A stretch of DNA of 14,817 bases from an uncultured Clostridia bacterium (lineage in GTDB: Bacteria > Bacillota > Clostridia > Oscillospirales > Ruminococcaceae), in the NCBI GenBank assembly GCA_947176675.1, contig CAMWRN010000031.1:1-14817 (forward strand), read 5' to 3'. A model generated the notes under the pieces. It did no database searches, had not been told where the DNA came from, and worked only from the letters and a program-made list of their open reading frames with translations. This document shows, one piece after another, positions 1-7,063 of the stretch. Both the position numbers and the translations under genes were made by a program. The stretch's first letter is position 1, and the number at the start of each line of letters is the position of its first letter.

Positions 1-750
1 GTTCTTTCTGTTCAAATAGAGAACTTCCTCGGTATATTTAGTTCTGGAGATAACGTCGCCTACTGCGAAGCTCTCGTTCTCCGCGTTGTCGGTTATCACA
101 TAAAGACGCTTTGCAAGGAAATCCCTGATGTCGTCCTCGTCGATACCCGTCACCTTGGAGAATTCGTCCAGATGCTTCATGATATAGTTGTCGTAACGGT
201 CGGGATTGTACTCGTCAAGCAGTTCCTTAACAGCCTCCGCACCCATTTCGGCAACAAAATCGTCCTCGTACTTTTCGCGCATATCCGCGTATTCTTTTTC
301 GGTAAGGAGCTGTTTCTTGACAAGCTCCGTATTGCCCGAATCAACAACGATATACTTTGTGAAGTACAGCACTTCCTCCAAACGCTTCTGGGAGACCTCG
401 ATGACCTGACCGATACGGGAAGGAGTACCCTTGAAGTACCATATATGGGACACGGGAGCGGCAAGCTCGATATGACCCATACGCTCGCGGCGAACCTTTG
501 CGCGTGTTACCTCAACGCCGCAGCGGTCGCATACCTTGCCCTTGAAGCGTATTTTCTTATACTTTCCGCAGTGACACTCCCAGTCCTTTGTAGGTCCGAA
601 TATCCTTTCGCAGAAAAGACCGTCTCTTTCGGGCTTCTGTGTTCTGTAGTTTATGGTCTCGGGTCTTTCGACTACGCCGTGAGACCAGGCTCTGATTTGT
701 TCGGGGGACGCAAGACCGATTTTTATAGATTCAAAGGTATTGAATTCCAA
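1..750 (-). CDS. rpoC: RNA polymerase beta' subunit, N-terminal 250 residues (runs off the window edge)
   Basis: This is the large clamp-forming subunit of RNA polymerase and works with RpoB in the cytoplasm. The visible part starts MEFNTFESIKIGLASPEQIR, matching the firmicute RpoC N-terminus. The zinc-binding domain is present with Cys59, Cys61, Cys74 and Cys77 (WECHCGKYKK, then VCDRCGVEVT). The conserved segments TINYRTQKPERDGLFCERIFGP and MGHIELAAPVSHIWYFKG also read through without a break. The catalytic centre lies beyond the window edge, so only about a fifth of the protein is seen. The best start is TTG at 750-748: no ATG lies nearby in frame, and AAAAGGAG sits 9 nt upstream (about 760-767). 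It follows rpoB by 71 bp on the same strand, so the two are almost certainly one transcript. Confidence 0.98.
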   Translation of the reverse strand, partial: MEFNTFESIKIGLASPEQIRAWSHGVVERPETINYRTQKPERDGLFCERIFGPTKDWECHCGKYKKIRFKGKVCDRCGVEVTRAKVRRERMGHIELAAPVSHIWYFKGTPSRIGQVIEVSQKRLEEVLYFTKYIVVDSGNTELVKKQLLTEKEYADMREKYEDDFVAEMGAEAVKELLDEYNPDRYDNYIMKHLDEFSKVTGIDEDDIRDFLAKRLYVITDNAENESFAVGDVISRTKYTEEVLYLNRKN

Positions 751-785
751 ATATAAACACTCCTTTTTTAGAAGTAGGGGGACAT

Positions 786-801
786 AGCCGCAGAAGCGGC
801 T
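786..801 (-). other. Small hairpin in the rpoB-rpoC spacer
   Basis: A 6-bp GC-rich stem (AGCCGC, loop AGAA, GCGGCT as read on the plus strand) sits in the 71-bp spacer just after the rpoB stop. A 4-bp stem (GCCG/CGGC, 802-814) lies beside it. No U-run follows on the minus strand, so it is not an intrinsic terminator. It could be an mRNA processing or pausing element, but nothing in the sequence proves a function. Confidence 0.3.
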
Positions 802-821
802 GCCGGTTATCGGCGCTGTTT

Positions 822-3800
822 TCAGATAAGGTCTTCGTCACTGTCGTCGCCGAATGAGAAGTCCTCATCGCCGTCCTCGTCGTCCTCATCTTCGCCGTCG
901 TCATCGAAATCGTCATAGTCGTCGCCGTCGATATCCTCTATTGAGAAGCCGCTGTCAAGGTCGCCGTCGGCGATAAGGCTATCGTCCATATCCTCGGCGT
1001 CGGAAACAGGCTGTGGAATGATATCGTCGTCGTCCTCAAAGGTCTGCTTGAGATCGATCTCCTCATCGTTTTCGTCAAGGACCTTAACGTCCAGACACAG
1101 CGACTGGAGCTCCTTGATAAGAACCTTGAAGGATTCGGGGATTCCCGGCTTGGGAACATTCTGTCCCTTAACGATAGCCTCGTAGGTCTTAACGCGTCCC
1201 ACGGTGTCGTCGGACTTAACTGTAAGAATTTCCTGCAAGGTGTAGGCTGCGCCGTAAGCCTCCAGCGCCCAAACTTCCATCTCTCCGAAACGCTGACCGC
1301 CGAACTGAGCCTTACCGCCCAAAGGCTGCTGAGTAACCAGCGAGTAAGGACCTACCGAACGTGCGTGGATCTTATCGTCAACAAGATGGTGGAGCTTAAG
1401 GTAGTACATATAGCCAACCGTAACGGGATTGTCAAATTTATCGCCGGTTCTGCCGTCGTAAAGAACTGTCTTTCCGTCCTCGCGCATACCCGCTTCGCTG
1501 AAGCAGGCGCGGATATCGTCCTCGTGCGCACCGTCGAATACGGGGGTCATTATCTTCCAGTCCAGCTTTTTGGCAGCCATACCCAGATGAACTTCGAGAA
1601 CCTGACCGATGTTCATACGTGACGGAACGCCCAGCGGGTTAAGAACGATGTCAAGGGGAGTGCCGTCGGGCAGGAACGGCATATCCTCGGATTTAAGGAT
1701 ACGGGAAACAACACCCTTGTTTCCGTGACGTCCCGCCATCTTATCGCCCACGGAAATTTTACGCTTCTGGGCGATATAGCATCTTACCAGCATATTTACT
1801 CCGGGAGAAAGCTCCTCGGAATTTTCTCTTGTGAATATCTTAACGTCAACTATAACTCCCGCCTCGCCGTGAGGAACCTTAAGGGAGTTGTCGCGGACTT
1901 CTCTTGCCTTTTCGCCGAATATAGCGCGGAGCAGTCTTTCCTCTGCGGTAAGCTCGGTCTCGCCCTTGGGAGTTACCTTACCTACCAGAATGTCGCCCGC
2001 TCTTACCTCTGCGCCTATACGGATAATTCCGCGGTCGTCAAGGTCTTTGAGAGCGTCCTCGCCCACGTTGGGGATATCCCTTGTTATTTCCTCGGGACCC
2101 AGCTTTGTGTCGCGGGCTTCGATCTCGTATTCTTCTATATGAATGGAGGTGTAGATATCCTCGCGGACAACTCTCTCGTTAAGGAGAACCGCGTCCTCGT
2201 AGTTGTAACCCTCCCATGTCATAAATCCGATAAGAGCGTTTTTGCCTATTGAAATCTCGCCGTTGCAGGTAGCGGGACCGTCCGCCAAAACCTGACCCTT
2301 ACGTACTTCCTCGCCCTTGTTTACGATAGGACGCTGATTTACGCAGGTGCCCTGGTTTGAACGCTTGAACTTGGTAAGCTTGTACGAATGAGTAGCTCCC
2401 GTACCCTCCTTGATGACCACCTCATCTGCGGAAACTGCCTCAATAACGCCGTCATGCTTGGAAATAACGCATACGCCGGAGTCTACCGCGGACTTGTACT
2501 CCATACCTGTGCCGACAATAGGAGCTTCCGTTTTAAGGAGAGGAACAGCCTGACGCTGCATGTTCGCGCCCATGAGCGCACGGTTAGCGTCGTCGTTCTC
2601 AAGGAACGGTATCATTGCCGTAGCAATAGATACAACCATTTTAGGAGAAACGTCCATGTAATCGATACGTTCTCTTTCGCATTCAAGAATCTGATCACGG
2701 TAACGCGCGTTTACAATGGGACGTGCAAATTTGCCGTCCTCGGTAAGAGGCTCGTTAGCCTGCGCAACGGTGAAGTTATCCTCAACGTCGGCAGTCATAT
2801 AAACAACCTCGCCCGTAACCATGCCTGTCTCCTTGTCAACCTTTCTGTACGGAGCTTCAATAAAGCCGTACTCGTTGATACGCGCAAATGAAGCCAAGTA
2901 TGAGATCAGACCGATGTTAGGTCCTTCAGGGGTCTCGATAGGACACATTCTTCCGTAGTGGGAGTAGTGTACGTCACGAACCTCAAATCCCGCTCTGTCT
3001 CGGGACAGACCGCCCGGACCCAGCGCGGAAAGACGTCTCTTATGGGTAAGCTCCGCAAGAGGGTTTGTCTGATCCATGAACTGGGACAGGGGAGAGGAAC
3101 CGAAAAATTCTTTTATAGCCGCTGTAATGGGACGGATATTTATAAGAGCCTGCGGAGTGATAACGTCCATATCCTGGGATTGAATATTCATTCTCTCGCG
3201 GATAACGCGTTCCATACGGGAGAAGCCGATCCTGAACTGGTTCTGTAACAGCTCGCCAACCGAGCGGATACGTCTGTTGCCCAGGTGGTCGATATCGTCA
3301 ATAATTCCAACGCCCTCGCAAAGGTTGATAAAGTAGCTTATAGTCGCATATATATCGTCAAGGATAATGTGCTTTGGAACAAGCTCCTCGGCGCGCGCCT
3401 TTACCATTTCCTCCAGCTCCTCCTTATCGGAAGCGCTTTCGAGGATCTCCTTCAAAACGCTGAAGTATACCTTTTCATTGATGCCGTACTTAACGGGATC
3501 GAAGTCCACATAAGGAGCCATATCAACCATACGGTTGCCTATTACCTTTACCTCACGCTCTTCAACGCTGTGAGCTGTCTCACCCGTGGGAGTGGTATAT
3601 GTTTCCTTGTGCTCGACCGTGAGCCAAACCTCTCCTACGCCCGCCTGCTCGATCTCGAGAGCCTTTTCGTAGGTAATAAAGTCTCCCTCATCTGCAAGTA
3701 TCTCGCCTGTAAGGGGATTTGCAACGGGTCTGGACAGATAGTGTCCCGAAATTCTGGAGGCAACGCCCAGCTTTTTGTTGTATTTGTAACGTCCGAAGCG

Positions 3801-4610
3801 TGCAAGATCGTATCTTTTTGCGTCGAAGAAAAGACCGTTAAGGTGGTTCTCCGCGCTCTCCACCGTGGGAGGCTCGCCGGGACGAAGCTTTTTGTAAACC
3901 TCAAGAAGAGCTTCCTCGCGGTTTTTGGTGGTATCCTTCTGGAGGATAGTCTGATTAAGCCTTTCGTCCGTACCGAAAAGCTCCTCTATCTCAACGTCCG
4001 TACCGCAGCCAAGCGAACGGACAAAGGTAGTAAGAGGGATCTTTCTGTTCTTATCTATGCGGACATAGGCGACGTCGTTGGAATCCATTTCGTATTCAAG
4101 CCACGCGCCCCTGTTGGGGATGACCGTAGCCTTGAAGAGGTCCTTGCCGGTCTTATCCTTTTCAAAAGCGTAGTAAACGCCGGGAGAACGGACAAGCTGA
4201 GAAACGATAACACGTTCCGCGCCGTTGATAACGAAAGTTCCGCTGTCGGTCATAAGCGGGAAATCGCCCATGAACACTTCGTTTTCCTTAACGACGCCTG
4301 TTTCCTTGTTCCAAAGCGTAGCCTTTACTCTCAGGGGAGCGGCGTAGGTAACGTCCCTCTCCTTGCACTCCGCAACGGAATATTTCGGTGTGTCGTCGAT
4401 AGAGTAGTCCACAAAGTTCAGCACCAGATTGCCGTTATAGTCGGTAATAGCCGCAACGTCGCGGAAAACCTCTTTAAGTCCTTCCTCCAGAAACCACTGG
4501 TAGGAATTTTTCTGCACCTCGATAAGATTCGGCATTTCAAGAGCCTCGTTGATCTTTCCGAAGCTCATGCGCGTAGTTTTACCGAGCTGCACCGGCTTGA
4601 CATTCACCAT
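822..4610 (-). CDS. rpoB: RNA polymerase beta subunit with long acidic C-terminal tail
   Basis: This is the catalytic-core beta subunit of RNA polymerase, 1262 residues and full length. Conserved blocks run in order: the N-terminal protrusion and lobe (about 1-450), the rifampicin region (about 504-534, SSPLSQFMDQTNPLAELTHK then RRLSALGPGG), the segment IETPEGPNIGLISYLASFARIN (about 559-580), and the C-terminal block with KMAGRHGNKGV (957-967), HLVDDKIHARSVGPYSLVTQ and GGQRFGEMEVWALEAYGAA (about 1075-1122). Key rifampicin-contact residues (D513, H523, S528 here) are the wild-type ones, so sensitivity is expected. The family core ends near residue 1190. Residues 1191-1262 form an extra tail with 38 Asp/Glu and no Lys, Arg or His. 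The ATG at 4610 has AAGGAGGG 8 nt upstream (4619-4626). The gene forms a two-gene unit with rpoC and has no rplL immediately upstream. Confidence 0.99.
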   Translation of the reverse strand: MVNVKPVQLGKTTRMSFGKINEALEMPNLIEVQKNSYQWFLEEGLKEVFRDVAAITDYNGNLVLNFVDYSIDDTPKYSVAECKERDVTYAAPLRVKATLWNKETGVVKENEVFMGDFPLMTDSGTFVINGAERVIVSQLVRSPGVYYAFEKDKTGKDLFKATVIPNRGAWLEYEMDSNDVAYVRIDKNRKIPLTTFVRSLGCGTDVEIEELFGTDERLNQTILQKDTTKNREEALLEVYKKLRPGEPPTVESAENHLNGLFFDAKRYDLARFGRYKYNKKLGVASRISGHYLSRPVANPLTGEILADEGDFITYEKALEIEQAGVGEVWLTVEHKETYTTPTGETAHSVEEREVKVIGNRMVDMAPYVDFDPVKYGINEKVYFSVLKEILESASDKEELEEMVKARAEELVPKHIILDDIYATISYFINLCEGVGIIDDIDHLGNRRIRSVGELLQNQFRIGFSRMERVIRERMNIQSQDMDVITPQALINIRPITAAIKEFFGSSPLSQFMDQTNPLAELTHKRRLSALGPGGLSRDRAGFEVRDVHYSHYGRMCPIETPEGPNIGLISYLASFARINEYGFIEAPYRKVDKETGMVTGEVVYMTADVEDNFTVAQANEPLTEDGKFARPIVNARYRDQILECERERIDYMDVSPKMVVSIATAMIPFLENDDANRALMGANMQRQAVPLLKTEAPIVGTGMEYKSAVDSGVCVISKHDGVIEAVSADEVVIKEGTGATHSYKLTKFKRSNQGTCVNQRPIVNKGEEVRKGQVLADGPATCNGEISIGKNALIGFMTWEGYNYEDAVLLNERVVREDIYTSIHIEEYEIEARDTKLGPEEITRDIPNVGEDALKDLDDRGIIRIGAEVRAGDILVGKVTPKGETELTAEERLLRAIFGEKAREVRDNSLKVPHGEAGVIVDVKIFTRENSEELSPGVNMLVRCYIAQKRKISVGDKMAGRHGNKGVVSRILKSEDMPFLPDGTPLDIVLNPLGVPSRMNIGQVLEVHLGMAAKKLDWKIMTPVFDGAHEDDIRACFSEAGMREDGKTVLYDGRTGDKFDNPVTVGYMYYLKLHHLVDDKIHARSVGPYSLVTQQPLGGKAQFGGQRFGEMEVWALEAYGAAYTLQEILTVKSDDTVGRVKTYEAIVKGQNVPKPGIPESFKVLIKELQSLCLDVKVLDENDEEIDLKQTFEDDDDIIPQPVSDAEDMDDSLIADGDLDSGFSIEDIDGDDYDDFDDDGEDEDDEDGDEDFSFGDDSDEDLI

Positions 4611-4648
4611 AGGCGGGTCCCTCCTTGTATTTTTGCGGGAATTTGTTT

Positions 4649-4674
4649 AGTCCGAAAAAAATTTTATCGGAACT
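4649..4674 (-). other. Hairpin in the rpoB mRNA leader
   Basis: A 7-bp stem with one bulged base (AGTCCGA and TCGGAACT on the plus strand, closing an A/T-rich loop) lies about 23 nt upstream of the rpoB ribosome site. It is inside the leader of about 150 nt predicted from the promoter at 4766-4794. It could affect translation or stability. There is no recognisable match to a known leader family, and rplJ, the usual target of L10-type feedback, is absent here. Confidence 0.35.
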
Positions 4675-4765
4675 GTTGCAATCTTAGCCGTAATGTGTTA
4701 TACTAATAAAAAAGTCGGGAAAAGTCGTCAAAACGGCATAAGAATAGATTATGATACAGTATATT

Positions 4766-4794
4766 ATTATACACCAATCTTTTTGGCTTGTCAA
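4766..4794 (-). promoter_or_regulatory. Consensus sigma-A promoter of rpoBC
   Basis: On the minus strand TTGACA (4794-4789), a 17-nt spacer and TATAAT (4771-4766) form a perfect 12/12 housekeeping promoter. Transcription should begin near 4759, giving a leader of about 150 nt before the rpoB ATG. A terminator (4816-4855) ends only about 20 bp upstream of the -35. This is therefore the main entry point for rpoBC expression. Confidence 0.9.
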
Positions 4795-4815
4795 GCCTTT
4801 TTTGGAGATTTATTG

Positions 4816-4855
4816 AAAATAACCGTATTCATTCAAAAATGAGTACGGTTATTTT
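4816..4855. terminator. Strong bidirectional intrinsic terminator upstream of rpoBC
   Basis: A 17-bp stem (12 perfect outer pairs, AAAATAACCGTA with TACGGTTATTTT, plus five inner pairs including one G-U) closes a 6-nt loop (4833-4838). On the plus strand it runs directly into a long T-run (4852-4864, one A interrupting). On the minus strand the 3' arm ends TTATTTTC. It blocks minus-strand read-through into the rpoBC promoter and can stop plus-strand RNA as well. Confidence 0.85.
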
Positions 4856-5150
4856 TTTATTTTTACACAAAATGACATTGTGAAGAACGAAATTTTGCAA
4901 AACGCTGTAAATCCACACGCCTTATTTTGTACAAAAAGCAGAATGTTTCCGAAAGATAAAAAATTTGACCTGTTGAATTGTGTCCATTACAGAAGTCTCC
5001 ATTTCAGAAAGGAATGATTTTTGACGAAGAAAATTTTTTGCGGCAGCTGCGGCGCTTTCAGCTGTTCAGTCAGGACTGCTGTACCCCTTTTACTTTCAAC
5101 TCAAACAATTCTTTTTCATACTGTTATGTGCCTGTAATTTCTTGCCATAA
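4856..5150. other. Terminator-bounded stretch without a recognisable gene
   Basis: About 295 bp lies between two strong hairpin terminators. A 90-codon plus-strand reading frame (4978-5250) exists, but it has no ribosome site, runs through the second terminator, and its composition (clusters of Cys, Phe, Ser) is unlike a protein, so I do not call it. Visible structure: a 12-bp palindrome TTTTGTACAAAA (4925-4936), and a palindrome-rich block around 5040-5090 with two CAGCTG sites that could pair with each other and a CAGTC/GACTG stem. No convincing promoter was found on either strand. It could hold a small RNA or be decayed sequence. Confidence 0.4.
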
Positions 5151-5190
5151 CAAAACCTCCCATGGTTTATGTATACCGTGGGAGGTTTTG
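5151..5190. terminator. Intrinsic terminator downstream of yifB
   Basis: A 16-bp stem (CAAAACCTCCCATGGT, 5151-5166, with ACCGTGGGAGGTTTTG, 5175-5190; one G-U pair) closes an 8-nt loop. Read on the minus strand it lies about 80 nt after the yifB stop and ends GGGAGGTTTTGTTAT, a short interrupted U-run. The stem is nearly symmetric, so it may work in both directions. Confidence 0.75.
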
Positions 5191-5269
5191 CTGTCATTGT
5201 ACTTTTTTACCGGTTCAGTTCACTATGCCGTTCGGAACGATTATTTTTAACTGCAAACCGCCGCTGCCG

Positions 5270-6799
5270 TTATTGTCCTGCCCAGTATTTCCTGTCAAGA
5301 CTTCTGAACTGCACCGCCTGCGCTATATGCGGCTTGTCGATTATCTCCGCACCGTTCATATCGGCTATAGTCCTTGCTACCTTTAAAATGCGGTCATAGG
5401 CTCTTGCGGAAAGCCCCATTCTCTCAAACACGTTTTTAAGGGTATCTCTTGCCCCGTCGGTCATTTCGCAGACTTGCGACAACAGCTCGGGAGTTATCTT
5501 TGCGTTGCAGGAGATTCCCGTTCCGCTGAATCTCTTATTCTGTATCTCCCTTGCCGCCTGTACCCGCTCTCTTATTTGGGCGGAGCTTTCCTCCTTTGCC
5601 GATGAGGATATCCTTTCAAACTCCACGGGCGGAACTTCTATATGTATATCGAACCTGTCAAGCAGCGGACCGCTTATCTTTGAAAGATACTGCGCCACCT
5701 GCTTTTTTCCGCATATGCACTGTTTTGTAGGGTGTCCGTAATATCCGCAGGGACATGGATTCATTGCCGCCACAAGCATAAAGCTGCACGGATATGTGAC
5801 CGTCCCCGCCGCTCTCGATATGGTGACCTGCTTGTCCTCCATAGGCTGACGGAGTATTTCCAGAGTACGGCGGTCGAATTCCGCAAGCTCGTCCAAAAAT
5901 AGCAGACCGTTGTGGGCAAGGGAAATTTCTCCCGGTCGGGGAACAGTTCCTCCTCCCGCAAGTCCCGCTGCCGAAATGGTATGGTGCGGACTTCTGAAGG
6001 GTCTCCTTGTCACCAGCGGAGTGTCCTTGCTGACAAGTCCGCTGACCGAGTGGACGTTTGTAGTCTCTATGGATTCCTCAAAGGTCATGGCAGGAAGTAT
6101 TGTGGTCAGCCGCTTTGCAAGCATGGATTTTCCCGAACCGGGACTGCCTACCATAAGCACGTTGTGTCCTCCTGCGGCGGCGTACTCCAAAGCCTTTTTC
6201 GCAGCATACTGACCCTTTACGTCCGCAAAATCCACAGCGTCGAAATATTCCTCTGCCTTGACCTCATACGGCTTTTGAGGGAGTATCACCGACTCGCGGC
6301 TGAAATGCTTTATAAGCTGCCCCGCGCTTTCCACGCCGTATACTGTCACGCCATCCGCAACGCTCGCTTCGTAAGCGTTTTCGGCAGGTACAAACACGTT
6401 CTCGAAGCCTGCCTTTTTAGCCAAAAGAACCATCGGCAGGACTCCATTGACAGGTCTTACCGCTCCGTTCAGGGATACCTCACCTATAAACGCGGACTTT
6501 GAAATGTCCTCGGTAATGTTTCCCGTCACACACAGAAGCGCAACAAAAATAGCAAGGTCGTGAACGCTTCCCGATTTTTTCGTGTCCGCGGGAGCAAGGT
6601 TCACTATCACGCGGGCAAGAGGGAAAGCTATCCCGTTTTCCCGCAGAGCCGCACGTATCCGCTCGCGGCTTTCCTTTACCACCGTATCAGGAAGTCCTAC
6701 AATGTCGAAAGCGGGAGTTCCCTTGCTTGTTTCGATCTCAACGTCCACGGCAAAAGCGTTAAGTCCGAAAAGTCCAAGACTGTTTATTTTTGCAAACAT
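5270..6799 (-). CDS. yifB: YifB/ComM family AAA+ ATPase (Mg-chelatase-like)
   Basis: A 509-residue protein of the YifB/ComM family, full length for the family. In order: the N-terminal ChlI domain (about 1-165; FDIVGLPDTVVKESRERIRA, RVIVNLAPADTKKSG), then the AAA+ Mg-chelatase domain with Walker A GSPGSGKS (218-225) and Walker B LLFLDE (299-304), the segment FRSPHHTISAAGLAGGG, a conserved Cys cluster NPCPCGYYG...CICG (C349, C351, C361, C363) and a C-terminal Mg-chelatase domain ending at LDRKYW. In Gram-negative bacteria ComM is a branch-migration helicase in natural transformation. The role in Firmicutes is less certain. I prefer the ATG at 6799, with AAAGGA about 9 nt upstream, over an ATG at 6859 that would add 20 atypical residues. 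The common partner dprA is not adjacent. Confidence 0.95.
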   Translation of the reverse strand: MFAKINSLGLFGLNAFAVDVEIETSKGTPAFDIVGLPDTVVKESRERIRAALRENGIAFPLARVIVNLAPADTKKSGSVHDLAIFVALLCVTGNITEDISKSAFIGEVSLNGAVRPVNGVLPMVLLAKKAGFENVFVPAENAYEASVADGVTVYGVESAGQLIKHFSRESVILPQKPYEVKAEEYFDAVDFADVKGQYAAKKALEYAAAGGHNVLMVGSPGSGKSMLAKRLTTILPAMTFEESIETTNVHSVSGLVSKDTPLVTRRPFRSPHHTISAAGLAGGGTVPRPGEISLAHNGLLFLDELAEFDRRTLEILRQPMEDKQVTISRAAGTVTYPCSFMLVAAMNPCPCGYYGHPTKQCICGKKQVAQYLSKISGPLLDRFDIHIEVPPVEFERISSSAKEESSAQIRERVQAAREIQNKRFSGTGISCNAKITPELLSQVCEMTDGARDTLKNVFERMGLSARAYDRILKVARTIADMNGAEIIDKPHIAQAVQFRSLDRKYWAGQ

Positions 6800-6848
6800 A
6801 ATGCGGAATCCTTTCAGGCAGCAAAGCCGCCGACTCAAAAAAGTTCGC

Positions 6849-6864
6849 CAGCCTTTCAAGGCTG
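6849..6864. repeat. Small palindrome upstream of yifB
   Basis: CAGCCTT and AAGGCTG face each other with two bases between, about 50 bp upstream of the yifB ATG. It would sit in the mRNA leader if transcription starts further upstream. No U-run follows on the minus strand, so it is not a terminator. Its function is unknown. Confidence 0.3.
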
Positions 6865-6923
6865 CGAGATTATGGGGCAGAGAAGCGAAATCCCTCTTCG
6901 TTCAGAACGGTGAAAAGGGTGAG

Positions 6924-6941
6924 AAATGACGGCAGTCATTT
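6924..6941. repeat. Perfect inverted repeat AAATGAC-GGCA-GTCATTT
   Basis: Seven-base perfect arms (6924-6930 and 6935-6941) with a 4-nt loop lie in the spacer between the hydrolase gene and yifB. It abuts a second, GC-rich hairpin (6943-6972). No T-run follows on either strand. It may be an operator or a structural element. Confidence 0.4.
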
Positions 6942-6942
6942 C

Positions 6943-6972
6943 AAGGGGGAGCGAATACGACCGCTCCCCCTT
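6943..6972. terminator. GC-rich hairpin between hydrolase and yifB genes
   Basis: Perfect 11-base arms AAGGGGGAGCG (6943-6953) and CGCTCCCCCTT (6962-6972) close an 8-nt loop. The stem is as strong as a terminator stem, but on the minus strand it is followed by GAAATGAC instead of a U-run. Termination there would be imperfect or factor-assisted. It separates the hydrolase transcript from yifB. Confidence 0.45.
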
Positions 6973-6997
6973 CTTGCGGTTTAATCAAACTAAACCT

Positions 6998-7024
6998 CCA
7001 AAACGTCACAGTGTAACGTTTTGG
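6998..7024. terminator. Hairpin just downstream of the hydrolase gene
   Basis: Perfect 9-base arms CCAAAACGT (6998-7006) and ACGTTTTGG (7016-7024) with a 9-nt loop lie about 40 nt after the hydrolase stop. Read on the minus strand it is followed by AGGTTTAGTTTG, only a weak U-rich tail. It is the likeliest 3' end signal for the hydrolase mRNA, though not a textbook one. Confidence 0.45.
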
Positions 7025-7063
7025 AAAAACAAACTACAGCAATATTTTTTAACAAAATCCGCG

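Noticed and set aside
172..756. A 194-codon plus-strand reading frame opposite rpoC
   Set aside because: It is antisense to the conserved RpoC N-terminus, has no ribosome site, and its content follows from the codon bias of the gene on the other strand.
822..1040. Repeated GTC/GTCGTC triplets as a DNA repeat element
   Set aside because: They are the complement of the Asp/Glu codons of the acidic RpoB tail and need no separate explanation.
3285..4706. A 473-codon plus-strand reading frame opposite rpoB
   Set aside because: Long, but antisense to highly conserved rpoB codons. Its low stop density comes from the GC-biased third positions of rpoB. It has no ribosome site and no domain I recognise.
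4611..4759. L10-type ribosomal protein leader or a known riboswitch before rpoB
   Set aside because: Only one simple stem (4649-4674) is visible. No conserved riboswitch core is recognisable and no rplJ gene follows.
4925..4936. Perfect 12-bp palindrome TTTTGTACAAAA as an operator
   Set aside because: It lies far from any promoter I can support and is A/T-rich, so chance occurrence is likely.
4978..5250. A 90-codon plus-strand frame in the gap upstream of rpoB
   Set aside because: No ribosome site, it runs across a strong terminator stem (5151-5190), and the amino-acid composition is not protein-like.
5900..6502. Overlapping plus-strand frames of 100 and 196 codons opposite yifB
   Set aside because: Antisense shadows of the conserved AAA+ domain, with no start signals.
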